From NCBI GenBank assembly GCA_964470455.1, contig CAYYCX010000004.1, positions 1-64,000 on the forward strand: a stretch of DNA of 64,000 bases, written 5' to 3'. The notes under the pieces were generated by a model that ran no database searches, was not told the origin of the DNA, and saw only the letters and a list, made by a program, of their open reading frames with translations. Numbering within the stretch: position 1 is the first letter of the stretch; each line of letters begins with the position of its first letter. This DNA comes from JAWXBM01 sp964470455 (GTDB lineage: Bacteria > Pseudomonadota > Gammaproteobacteria > Xanthomonadales > SZUA-36). Of this stretch, positions 44,781 to 53,122 are shown piece by piece. A program made the position numbers and the translations under genes.

Positions 44781-45578
44781 ATGGCCATTAACCTGAATCG
44801 GCGTGACTGGCTGAAACTGGTCGGAGCAGCCGCAATCATTTCAAACCCGTTGCTTGCCGGTACGCCTGCGGCGGCCCGCAAGCTCGGCCTGATCTTTCCA
44901 CCCGCTGGACGCGGAGTACCGGAAGAGGGCCTGAGCATGTACGGTGATCGCGTCGAATACCTGGTGGAAACCCTGGGATTGAAGACCATGACACCGGACG
45001 GCTACGATGCGGTGATCGGCCTGATCGGCCCGCGCGCCGCCAGGCTTGCCGACAGGGGCGCGGAAGCTATCGTACTGATGGGAACGTCACTGAGCTTCTA
45101 CCAGGGCGAGGACTTCAACCAGCAACTCACCGAAACGCTCAGGCAATCGTCTGGCCTGCCCTGCGTGACCATGAGCACGGCCGTGGTCGAGGGGTTGAAT
45201 GCCGTGGGAGCGCAAAAAGTGGTGGCGGCCACCGCCTACAACGATACGGTCAACGGGCGCTTGCAGAACTTCCTGCTCGAGCACGGCTTTGAGGTGCTCA
45301 ATGTGCAGGGCCTGGCCATCGAAGCGGTGGAAGACATCTTCAGCGTCACCCAGCCGCAGCTGATCGAATTCGGCAGCCGTGTCGTTGCGGATGCGCCGGG
45401 CGCGGATTCCATCCTGGTCTCCTGCGGCGGACTGATCACCCTGGATATCCTGGCGCCGCTGGAGGAACGCAGTGGCGTACCGGCGGTATCCAGCACGCCG
45501 CACGCGCTGTATGCCGGCGCAAAGTTGCTGGGGATCGATGCCCGGGTGCCCGGGCATGGCAGGCTGCTGGCGATGTGA
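44781..45578 (+). CDS. Tat-exported arylmalonate decarboxylase homologue (Asp/Glu racemase superfamily)
   Basis: A 265-residue protein that aligns without gaps through the active-site region with Bordetella arylmalonate decarboxylase, with a constant offset of 27 residues. G101, T102 and S103 (in LMGTSLSFY) match G74, T75 and S76, Y153 matches Y126, and C215 (in SCGGLITLD) matches C188. Having glycine rather than cysteine at the first position favours decarboxylase over racemase. The N-terminal 27-residue extension is a twin-arginine signal (NRRDWLKLVG), so the enzyme appears periplasmic, unlike the known cytoplasmic one. It follows the esterase by 27 bases. Confidence 0.85.
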   Translation: MAINLNRRDWLKLVGAAAIISNPLLAGTPAAARKLGLIFPPAGRGVPEEGLSMYGDRVEYLVETLGLKTMTPDGYDAVIGLIGPRAARLADRGAEAIVLMGTSLSFYQGEDFNQQLTETLRQSSGLPCVTMSTAVVEGLNAVGAQKVVAATAYNDTVNGRLQNFLLEHGFEVLNVQGLAIEAVEDIFSVTQPQLIEFGSRVVADAPGADSILVSCGGLITLDILAPLEERSGVPAVSSTPHALYAGAKLLGIDARVPGHGRLLAM

Positions 45579-45592
45579 CCTGGACCTGCTGT

Positions 45593-46156
45593 TCACCGGG
45601 AGGCCTCCGGAATGTCCCAGCTGGCCACGCGGCTGAGGAATTTCCAGCGCCCGTCCTCGCGTATGTAGGTGTCGTCGTAATGGCCCATCACGCGCGCATA
45701 GGCCACATTGTCGTCGTTGCGGGTCATCACCGTATATTTTGAGTACCCGGTTGCGCGGTCACCATCAACCTCGATGTGGATGTTGGTGACCAGGTGGACG
45801 TTGGTAATGTAATCCGGGTCATAAACCCGTTCAGCAAAAGCTTTTTCCATGGTTTCGCGAATGGCTGCCGGACCTTTCACGGGTACAAACTTTGTCGTTC
45901 CACCACTCCAGGTGCCTTCACGCGCAAACAGTTTTGAGTATTCCTCGAAGTTCTTGGTGTCCAGGTACTGGCCGTACAGCGTCAGCAGGTCGCGGATCTC
46001 CTTCTCGGCTTCCATGCGGTCCAATCGTTGCTCCAGGCTCAGTTCATCGGCGTGAACCGGGCTGGACAAGGCAACGGCGGCAACCAGTATCAATGTGGTG
46101 ATGCCTTTGGCGAACTGCCTGCTGGCGGCGCATTTGAAGATGCTGCTGGTAAACAT
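45593..46156 (-). CDS. Exported SnoaL/NTF2-fold protein B
   Basis: A 187-residue protein with a Sec signal (TTLILVAAVALSSPVHA) and a SnoaL_4-type fold. It is a paralogue of the proteins at 51364 and 56451, sharing SLEQRL, EIRDLL..YGQYLD, LFAREGTWSGG and HIEVDGDRATGY, with IREDGRWKFLSRVA near the end. GGAG lies 9 bases before the ATG. It is the last gene of the MmgE, SMP-30, SnoaL unit and converges on the arylmalonate decarboxylase homologue with 14 bases between. The reaction is unknown; dehydratase, isomerase or lyase activity fits the fold. Confidence 0.8.
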   Translation of the reverse strand: MFTSSIFKCAASRQFAKGITTLILVAAVALSSPVHADELSLEQRLDRMEAEKEIRDLLTLYGQYLDTKNFEEYSKLFAREGTWSGGTTKFVPVKGPAAIRETMEKAFAERVYDPDYITNVHLVTNIHIEVDGDRATGYSKYTVMTRNDDNVAYARVMGHYDDTYIREDGRWKFLSRVASWDIPEASR

Positions 46157-46178
46157 GTGCTGGGTCTCCTTCGCTGTT

Positions 46179-47279
46179 TCAGTGGCCCGGTCCGGGCAGT
46201 ATCCCGGCCGCTTTCAGGCGGACTCGGTAAACCGCATCACAGGCGGTAATGAACAAGGATTTGCCGTCCCTGTCGCCAAAGGCCAGGTTGGTGGCGCATA
46301 TCTGTTTCTTCGGTTCCTTGCCGTAAACGGGCAGGTGCAAAGTACCGAGCAGCGTGCCATCCGGCGCGGTGATTCCCACCAGCCCTGGCCCGGCGCCCCC
46401 GGTGGTGTACAGATTGCCTTTCCGGTCCACCTTCATGCCATCACCCATGGCTTCGCCCTGGGCGAACAGCATGGATGCACCCAGCGTGTCATCGGGCTTC
46501 ACCTTGTAGCGTTTCACCGCATGGCCCGCGGTCAGGTAAAGGTGCTTCTCATCAGGTGAAAATGCGATGCCGTTGGGCGAAGCACCAAGCTCGGTTTTCT
46601 TCAGCAGGCGCTGAACCATGCCATCCCTGACGAGGAAGACACCGTTATCCAGCTGCTTGAGGGGGCTCAGTGGGCCATTACGCAGGCCCGAATCGGTGTC
46701 GGTGAAATAGATGGAGCCGTTGGATTTCACCACCATGTCATTGGGGCCGGTAAAGCGCTTGCCTTGCAGGTTGTCCGCCACCACCGTGCGCGATCCATCG
46801 GCCTCCAGCCGCATGATGGCGCCATCATTCTTGGCGCACCAGAGCAACCTGCCCTGCGGATCCAGCGTGGCGCATCCCGAGCTAATCAGCAGCACATGCT
46901 GGCGCCCGCTGCGGGTTTGCATTCCCACCAGGTCCGGCCGGTCACCACTGTAGCCGGAGTATTCGAGGAAAACGGAGACTTCCTTGTCCGGGTCGATCCT
47001 GTAGATCACGTTGTCCAGCAGTCCCGAAACCAGCAGGTACCCACTATTGCCATCCTGCATCCAGAGCGGGCCTTCGTTCAGGCCAAATCCCTCGGCCATC
47101 AATTCGAGCTCCGCATCGTCCGCAATGATGGTATCCAGGCGGGCATCGGTCTTTTCAATCCGGAACGGCTCGGCCCTGGGCGCCGGGCCATCGCCGCGCA
47201 TCACGGCCTGGGCAAAAACAGTCGTCGCAAGCAAGCAACCGCAGGAAAGGCCGAAAGCGAATTTGGCAAGACTGTTCAT
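46179..47279 (-). CDS. Exported SMP-30/gluconolactonase-like protein, copy B
   Basis: A 366-residue propeller with a Sec signal (LAKFAFGLSCGCLLATTVFAQ). Metal-ligand positions match copy A: Glu in FGLNEGPLW, Asn in FTGPNDMVVKSNGSIYF and Asp in AFSPDEKHLYLT. The start at 47279 is chosen from the signal, and 47291 is an alternative. It sits 22 bases before SnoaL protein B and 103 bases after the MmgE gene on the same strand. The repeated pairing of an SMP-30 lactonase with a SnoaL protein suggests consecutive periplasmic steps. Confidence 0.85.
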   Translation of the reverse strand: MNSLAKFAFGLSCGCLLATTVFAQAVMRGDGPAPRAEPFRIEKTDARLDTIIADDAELELMAEGFGLNEGPLWMQDGNSGYLLVSGLLDNVIYRIDPDKEVSVFLEYSGYSGDRPDLVGMQTRSGRQHVLLISSGCATLDPQGRLLWCAKNDGAIMRLEADGSRTVVADNLQGKRFTGPNDMVVKSNGSIYFTDTDSGLRNGPLSPLKQLDNGVFLVRDGMVQRLLKKTELGASPNGIAFSPDEKHLYLTAGHAVKRYKVKPDDTLGASMLFAQGEAMGDGMKVDRKGNLYTTGGAGPGLVGITAPDGTLLGTLHLPVYGKEPKKQICATNLAFGDRDGKSLFITACDAVYRVRLKAAGILPGPGH

Positions 47280-47382
47280 GTCCTGCCGCATCCCCATCGG
47301 AATTTCCGGCAATCACTGGCGGAATTGTTGGCAGCGTGACGCTGAGTAGCCATGTCACGCCGGGACAGGATCATGCCGGCGT

Positions 47383-48762
47383 TCAGGTCGCCGCCGGCCG
47401 GCTGGCAGCAAGCATGCTGATCAACGGCAGTACTTCCGCGGCAGATTCAAGGTTTTCGATGAACTCCAGAACCTGCTCCGCACGGGACTGGCTGAACCAG
47501 TTCGAGGCATAATCCATGCAATTGTTGAAGCGCAACAGATGATCTTCCGGCGACAGGGGGTTGCCGGGAAACCCCGGCGCATGGTCCATCCTGCTTTCGA
47601 AAACCCTTCCGTCGCGGGTCTGCAACTTCAGCTCCAGAGCGGTATGGCCACGTTCATCAAGCGCGGCATCAGCAATTGCAGTGACTCTGGAAATCAGTGG
47701 CGTGATCGCCGGGTCGCGCACCGCTTCCGCCGAAAAGTGGCGGATGGCCGAACTGCCCCGCAGCAGCACATTGGCGATGCAGTACTGTGCGCTGAACTGG
47801 CCATCAACCGTGGGGTTGTCACCGATGCGGAATTCGTGGCCAACCAGCCTGTGCCCGTATGGCGCAAGACTGACCTGCACGGCTTCCACATCGTCCGCCT
47901 GCAGTTGGTGCTCGCGCAGCAGGTTGAGCATGACTTCCGTCAGGCCCTGAGTGGCGCCGCAACTCGGGAATTTCTTGTAAACCATGTCCGCGGAACGGTC
48001 GGTTGAACCCAGGCCGTCGATGATGTGCGAAACCGGTATTTCACCCTTGCCGTAAAGATGCAGGTAACCGTAAATGCCTTCGATGAAATTCAGCGGACCG
48101 GTAATCCCCAGTTGGGCAAGGCGCGCGGACGCCATCGCATCGTGCGCTACCCAGCCCTGGTTGAACCGTACGCTCAGCGTGCCGTCGATGTTGCTCTGGA
48201 AGCTTCCTCCACAGCGGTTGAAGGCGATGCCCAGCGCATTCCAGGTCTGCATCCTGTCGAGGCCCAGCATGCGACAAGCCACGGCGGTTGCGCCGAAAGG
48301 CACGCAGATGCCCGTAGGATCAAAGCCGTCATAAGCAGCCTCAGTGAGATTGAACCTGGCGGCAACTTCGGCGCCCACGGCCAGGGCGGCAATCAGTTCC
48401 TTGCCGTCGCATCCGCCGCGCAACTCCATGCAGGCCAGCGCCACCGGGATGATGGACGAACCGATGTGCGGCCCCGGAGCAATGGCGTCGCAGAAGTCCA
48501 GGGCGCGGGACATGACGGCGTTGACCATGGCCGCACGCTCCGCCGGAACCCGGCCACCGAGCACCAGAATGCTGGCCTCGGCTTCCCCACCCTGGTTGCG
48601 GCAGTAGTCCGCGAGGACACCAACACCTTCCGCATACGCTCCGGCAACCATGGTTCCCAGGTCTGCCCGCAGCATGTTGCGCGTTGTTTCGATTGCTTCG
48701 GTGGTGAGATCGTCGAAAGCCGTATTACGAACGTAATCGACAATCTGTTCTTCAGCTCTCAT
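47383..48762 (-). CDS. MmgE/PrpD family protein, copy 1
   Basis: A 459-residue protein of the MmgE/PrpD fold (2-methylcitrate dehydratase, cis-aconitate decarboxylase and iminodisuccinate epimerase relatives). The opening helices EEQIVDYVRNTAFDDL, ALDFCDAIAPGPHIGSS, PFGATAVACRMLGLDRMQTWNALG and KKFPSCGATQGLTE fit the family, and there is no signal peptide. It is a clear paralogue of the gene at 54926 (many shared blocks, such as GDNPTVDGQFSAQYC). The reaction cannot be assigned; dehydration, decarboxylation or epimerisation of a polycarboxylate is typical. Confidence 0.85.
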   Translation of the reverse strand: MRAEEQIVDYVRNTAFDDLTTEAIETTRNMLRADLGTMVAGAYAEGVGVLADYCRNQGGEAEASILVLGGRVPAERAAMVNAVMSRALDFCDAIAPGPHIGSSIIPVALACMELRGGCDGKELIAALAVGAEVAARFNLTEAAYDGFDPTGICVPFGATAVACRMLGLDRMQTWNALGIAFNRCGGSFQSNIDGTLSVRFNQGWVAHDAMASARLAQLGITGPLNFIEGIYGYLHLYGKGEIPVSHIIDGLGSTDRSADMVYKKFPSCGATQGLTEVMLNLLREHQLQADDVEAVQVSLAPYGHRLVGHEFRIGDNPTVDGQFSAQYCIANVLLRGSSAIRHFSAEAVRDPAITPLISRVTAIADAALDERGHTALELKLQTRDGRVFESRMDHAPGFPGNPLSPEDHLLRFNNCMDYASNWFSQSRAEQVLEFIENLESAAEVLPLISMLAASRPAAT

Positions 48763-48868
48763 CAGGACAACCCGTCATTCCGGCCTGCGCAACGCAGGCC
48801 AATGCCGCATGCCAAACCTCGAACCCGTTCATGAAAGATGTACAAAAATCCCTTGCTTTACCGGAAGC

Positions 48869-48917
48869 GTCCCCCTGCAGTGTTTGCCGATGTCTCCGGC
48901 AAGCACTGCAGGGGGAC
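48869..48917. repeat. Long hairpin between the TonB receptor and MmgE genes
   Basis: GTCCCCCTGCAGTG (48869-48882) and CACTGCAGGGGGAC (48904-48917) form a perfect 14-bp stem, with a further TTGCCG/CGGCAA pairing inside. No T-run follows on either strand, so an mRNA processing or stabilising role is more likely than classical termination. Confidence 0.7.
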
Positions 48918-48949
48918 AGCAGGGCGATCAAAACCTGTATGGCCTGAAC

Positions 48950-51136
48950 TTACATCTCGTACTTCAGCGTGATGCCGTAAGTCCTGGGCGGGAACATGAA
49001 CACGGACCAGCCACCGCGGTCGGTGCTTCGTGAAAGTGCGATTACTTCATCATCTTCGAGGTTGCGCACCCAGCCGGTTACGCTCCAGCGCGAATTGCTG
49101 GGGACGTAACTGAGATAGGCGCTGGTATTGGTGTAGCTTTCCTGCCAGTCACCAGGCAGATTCGCGTCACGGGAATAGTTCTCTTCCACATACATGGTGG
49201 TGATACGGCCGGTCAGTACGCTTCCGTCCGAGAAATCCCAGTCATGACGATAGCCGGCCTGGATGGTGTAGGGAGGCGCCCGCTGCACATCATTGCCGGA
49301 GTAGTCAAACGCGGAGGTTACGAACTCCTTGTGTTCGGCGTCCAGCAGGGTCAGGTTGAGATCCAGTTGACCGTTGTCACCAATCAGCCAGCTGGTTTCA
49401 ATTTCACCACCCAGGAACTCTGCCTTCTGCGCGTTGAACGACGGGAAGAATGAACCAGGGATGACGCCGGTCGGGTCAGTTGCGATCACCACCACCTGGT
49501 AGCCTTCGTAGTCGTAGTAAAAGAACTCGGCGTTGACCTGCACGCGGTCATCCAAGAAGCGGTTCTTGGAACCGATCTGGTAGGCGGTGATTTCCTCAGG
49601 GTCGGTGAATTCCGGCACTCCGATACCTGGCGGAACCTGGTTTACCGTGGCGGATTTAAATCCGGTGTTGACCTTGGCATAAACCATGTTTTTGTCGGTG
49701 AGATCCCATTCCGCACCTACCAGCCAGGTGGGCTCCTCCTGGGAAACCTTGCCGCCGGTTGCCGTGAAGATCGGATTTGGGGTGTCCTGGTTGATCGCCG
49801 AGAAGCCCGGCAGGTCTTTCTCTTCGTCGGTGTATCTCAAACCACCCTTCAGGCGGAAGGTGTCGGTAATGGGCACAGTGACTTCACCAAACAATGCAAT
49901 CGTCGTCACCTCACCGCCAGCCACGCCGTACGAGTTTCGAACCTGGAAGAATTGATAGTCGGGAGCGACCTGGTAGCCAAACCGCTCGACACCATCACTG
50001 TCTTCGGAACCGTAATACAAACCGACTACCCAGTCGAAGCTCGATTCAGGCGCATTGGTCAGGCGGAATTCCTGGGTGACGTAGGTGTTGGTGTGGTACG
50101 GGTTGTAGGAATTGAAATCCCAGACGTGCAACTCCTCGCGGTTGTAATCATGCCAGTTGGTGATCGACGTGAGGGTCGCGAAATCCCAGTTGTAGTTCAC
50201 TTCCACGTAAGCGCCCGTATTTTCACGTTGGGTAAACCCGGGGTTCTCGCCAATCGGGCCGTCGGTTCCATACAGCAGATAATTACCCGGCAAGCCAAAT
50301 CCCTGATAGGGCTTCCATTCAACATCGGCGCACAACGGCCGTTGTTCCCTTGCCGTGGGCGGGCAGTAGGCCAGGCCCACACCAGAGCCGTCCACTTCCG
50401 ACCATTCGAAAGTCGCCAGCACGCTCAGCCGGTCGTTTGGCTCGTACAGGTACCTGGCCCTGAATGCATAATTGTCGGTACCTTCGCCACCATCATCGAA
50501 ATAGCCATCGGCATAATCATTGGCGAATGAAAGCCTCAATGCAGATGACTCCCCGATGGGTACGTTGAGCATGAACTCGGTATCCAGTGCGTTGTAGTTG
50601 CCAACACCCACCGATGCCCGCGCCCGCCATTCGCCGAGTTCGGGCCTGGCCGTAAGGATATTGATGGCGCCACCGTTGGAGTTGCGGCCGTACAGGGTTC
50701 CCAGCGGGCCACGCACCACTTCCATGCGCGCCAGGTCAAACAGGATTGGCGGTGTTGCGTGGTGATGCGAAATGTATGTGCCGTCGATGTTCCAGGCAAC
50801 GGCAGCGTCAACGTTGGGCTGGTTGTTGTAGGTGCCGACACCGCGAATCATTGTGTTGGTCAAACCCGAAGTCATGAACTGCACGGCAGGTAACTGGTTC
50901 TGCAGGTCATTGGGGTTCATTACTGCAAATTTGGAGATTTCTTCGCCCTGCAGAGCGGTAATGGAAATCGTTGCCTCCTGCAGGCTTTCGGCACGTTTCT
51001 GCGCCGTAACAATCACTTCTTCAAGCGCCTTGCCGGCTTCATCTTCCTCCTGGGCAATTGCCATGGCAGGAAGGCCAATCACGGACGCCAACAGCAGGTT
51101 GCCGAGTGTCGATTTTATCGTGTGGTTAAATATCAT
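48950..51136 (-). CDS. TonB-dependent outer-membrane receptor
   Basis: A 728-residue receptor with a Sec signal (LLLASVIGLPAMAIAQ), a TonB-box/plug opening EEVIVTAQKRAESLQEA, plug landmarks MIRGVGTYNNQPN and EVVRGPLGTLYGRNSNGGAIN, and a beta-barrel with alternating aromatic strands ending YGITLKYEM. GAGGG lies 8 bases before the ATG at 51136. This type is abundant in bacteria using plant- or aromatic-derived compounds as well as siderophores. Being embedded among catabolic genes, it probably imports the pathway substrate; the terminal residue is Met instead of the usual Phe. Confidence 0.92.
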   Translation of the reverse strand: MIFNHTIKSTLGNLLLASVIGLPAMAIAQEEDEAGKALEEVIVTAQKRAESLQEATISITALQGEEISKFAVMNPNDLQNQLPAVQFMTSGLTNTMIRGVGTYNNQPNVDAAVAWNIDGTYISHHHATPPILFDLARMEVVRGPLGTLYGRNSNGGAINILTARPELGEWRARASVGVGNYNALDTEFMLNVPIGESSALRLSFANDYADGYFDDGGEGTDNYAFRARYLYEPNDRLSVLATFEWSEVDGSGVGLAYCPPTAREQRPLCADVEWKPYQGFGLPGNYLLYGTDGPIGENPGFTQRENTGAYVEVNYNWDFATLTSITNWHDYNREELHVWDFNSYNPYHTNTYVTQEFRLTNAPESSFDWVVGLYYGSEDSDGVERFGYQVAPDYQFFQVRNSYGVAGGEVTTIALFGEVTVPITDTFRLKGGLRYTDEEKDLPGFSAINQDTPNPIFTATGGKVSQEEPTWLVGAEWDLTDKNMVYAKVNTGFKSATVNQVPPGIGVPEFTDPEEITAYQIGSKNRFLDDRVQVNAEFFYYDYEGYQVVVIATDPTGVIPGSFFPSFNAQKAEFLGGEIETSWLIGDNGQLDLNLTLLDAEHKEFVTSAFDYSGNDVQRAPPYTIQAGYRHDWDFSDGSVLTGRITTMYVEENYSRDANLPGDWQESYTNTSAYLSYVPSNSRWSVTGWVRNLEDDEVIALSRSTDRGGWSVFMFPPRTYGITLKYEM

Positions 51137-51363
51137 TTCGTGTGCCCTCAATCCTCAATCGTTAGTCAGCTAACGGAGATAGCCAGGAAAATAATACGGA
51201 TGGCAGTTCAGAACTTTTTTACCGAAAACGTACCGCGGATATTCACGTTTCATGACAACCCGTAGAAAAGGCTGATTCGAACTTCCTGCCCGGCCATGCC
51301 CATGTATTGATCCTGACCAGGGCTGCTTGAGGCTTCGAACTTACCTATCGGGAGTGTCACCGA

Positions 51364-51879
51364 CTACTTGTTGATTTCGGTAAAGGCCTGCCGCTGTTTG
51401 AACTTCCAGCGTCCGTCTTCGCGGATAAAAATGTCTTCGTAATAACCCCCTCTCTGCACCAGGGGACGGTCGTCATCACCGGGGATTACCCAGAGCCAGC
51501 GTGACCATGCCGTAGCCGTGTCGCCATCAACATGGATGTCCATGCTGGTCATGACATGATTCGAATCGGTGTACATTTTGGGATCCATTTTGGCGAATCC
51601 GGCCTCCACCATTTTGGCGATATTCTCCGGCCCGGTGGCTCCACCCATGCCACCTTTCCAGCTGCCCTCTTTGGCGAACAAGGCCCCATAGGCCGCGAAA
51701 TCGCGCTTGTCCAGTGCCTTGCCGTAGGCAATCATGACCGAGCGGATTTCTTCGATGTCTTCAAGTTTCTGCAGGCGCTGTTCCAGGCTGGCTTCACTGG
51801 AGCCGGCACTGCAAAGCACCGGAAAGGCCAGGGCGGCAGCCAGAACCAAGGTACCCAGAATCGTGTGCTTCCTGTTCAT
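51364..51879 (-). CDS. Exported SnoaL/NTF2-fold protein C
   Basis: A 171-residue protein with a Sec signal (LGTLVLAAALAFPVLCSAG). It is a paralogue of B and D: SLEQRLQKLEDIEEIRS, YGKALDKRDFAAYGALFAKE, a GGMGGATGPENI loop, DIHVDGDTATAWSRW and FIREDGRWKFKQRQA. The ATG at 51879 is preceded by GAGAGCAG; longer in-frame readings lack the signal position. It lies between the TauD-type gene and the TonB receptor gene on the same strand. The reaction is unknown. Confidence 0.8.
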   Translation of the reverse strand: MNRKHTILGTLVLAAALAFPVLCSAGSSEASLEQRLQKLEDIEEIRSVMIAYGKALDKRDFAAYGALFAKEGSWKGGMGGATGPENIAKMVEAGFAKMDPKMYTDSNHVMTSMDIHVDGDTATAWSRWLWVIPGDDDRPLVQRGGYYEDIFIREDGRWKFKQRQAFTEINK

Positions 51880-52082
51880 CCACTGCTCTCCTCTATGGGT
51901 TTCAGCAATCAATCTGTTTCGGAATTTGAGCCCGGTTGAACCCGGGCCCCGACGGAAATGCAGCAAGGAATTTCCATGCTTGAGCATTCTAGTGTGGTGT
52001 GGCCAGCACTTTTGACCGGATACGTATTTCGCTTTTGAATAAAGCTGTACCGGAATTGTGCAACGTAAACCGCCGCGGGGAT

Positions 52083-53090
52083 TCAACTGGAAGCGACACC
52101 GCCCCCGGCCCGATCGGTACGCCGGTGCAGGCGCATTTCGCCGTGCCGCTCCGGCCAGTCCGGCATCATCAACCAGAGCCTGAGCAAGTGACGTTTCAGT
52201 TGCGGGTCCGGATGATCCCGATAGTCCGTGCGGGCGTGAAAAATCAGCCGGTTGTTGAGGAACTGCATATCGCCGGGCCGGAAATCCATATCCAGGTAAA
52301 TGTCCGGACGGGCTGCAACCGCCTGCAGGTAATCAATGGCCTCCTGCTCAGCCGGAGCGAGCGGAAACCCCTCCTCGACGGCCTGCCGGATGGTGATGGG
52401 CAGAAAGTAGCTTTCAAGTTGCCGTTGATTTTGCGCGAACACGGGCACGCGCCATTCGGTGACCGGGTCGCCGTGGCCCCGCCGGCTGCAGTGAAAACCC
52501 CGATACAGGCATTGCAGCAGATCCGGGCGCTCGGCCAGCATGGCATTGTGAATCGCGGCCGCGCTGGCAATCCGGCTCTGCCCACCTTCCAGGGCGCCGC
52601 GAATGCAGAGCAGGCCCACGACATCCACCGGATCCATGTGGAATTCAATGGCGCCGCCCGCCGTGTAGTAGCGGTCGGTACTGCCCCGGTCGATGACATG
52701 TCCCAGCCGGTCTCCGGCTGTGCTCTGGGCCACGCCGGTGCCCAGGTTGGCGCCGATGCCCCAGAAAATGGTGCCGATTTCATCTACGGAATAGTCACGG
52801 GTGGCAAGCCCACGAACCAGGACGAAGCCGCGCCCTTGCGCCAGCTGTTGCTTGATCTCATCGAACAGGGGCGCCAGGGCCGGCAGCCGGAAATCGTCCC
52901 TTCCCGCCGCCTCCAGCCTGAGCCCGCTGGCCCTGACCCGGTGCGCCGCCTGTTCCAGTTCGGCCTTCTGCTCGACGTTGAGGTAAATGATCCAGTCGCT
53001 GGCCGCGGCCTGGTCCTTTCCCGCCCAGCTCGCTGGCCCGGTTTCCAGCCGGGGCGCCGACGGCAGCGAATGAATGGATTGGCTGGTCAT
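52083..53090 (-). CDS. TauD/TfdA-type Fe(II)/2-oxoglutarate dioxygenase-like protein
   Basis: A 335-residue protein of the TauD/clavaminate synthase-like fold. The iron facial triad is visible as HxD in IEFHMDPVDVVGLL and a distal histidine in NNRLIFHARTDY, with the following LKRHLLRLWL arginine set for 2-oxoglutarate. The start at 53090 (MTSQSIHSLP) avoids overlap with the permease gene that ends at 53123. There is no signal peptide. It could hydroxylate the substrate or remove an O-alkyl group; the target is unknown. Confidence 0.85.
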   Translation of the reverse strand: MTSQSIHSLPSAPRLETGPASWAGKDQAAASDWIIYLNVEQKAELEQAAHRVRASGLRLEAAGRDDFRLPALAPLFDEIKQQLAQGRGFVLVRGLATRDYSVDEIGTIFWGIGANLGTGVAQSTAGDRLGHVIDRGSTDRYYTAGGAIEFHMDPVDVVGLLCIRGALEGGQSRIASAAAIHNAMLAERPDLLQCLYRGFHCSRRGHGDPVTEWRVPVFAQNQRQLESYFLPITIRQAVEEGFPLAPAEQEAIDYLQAVAARPDIYLDMDFRPGDMQFLNNRLIFHARTDYRDHPDPQLKRHLLRLWLMMPDWPERHGEMRLHRRTDRAGGGVASS

Positions 53091-53122
53091 GAAGGTATTC
53101 AGGTATGGCGTGCCCGCGAGCG

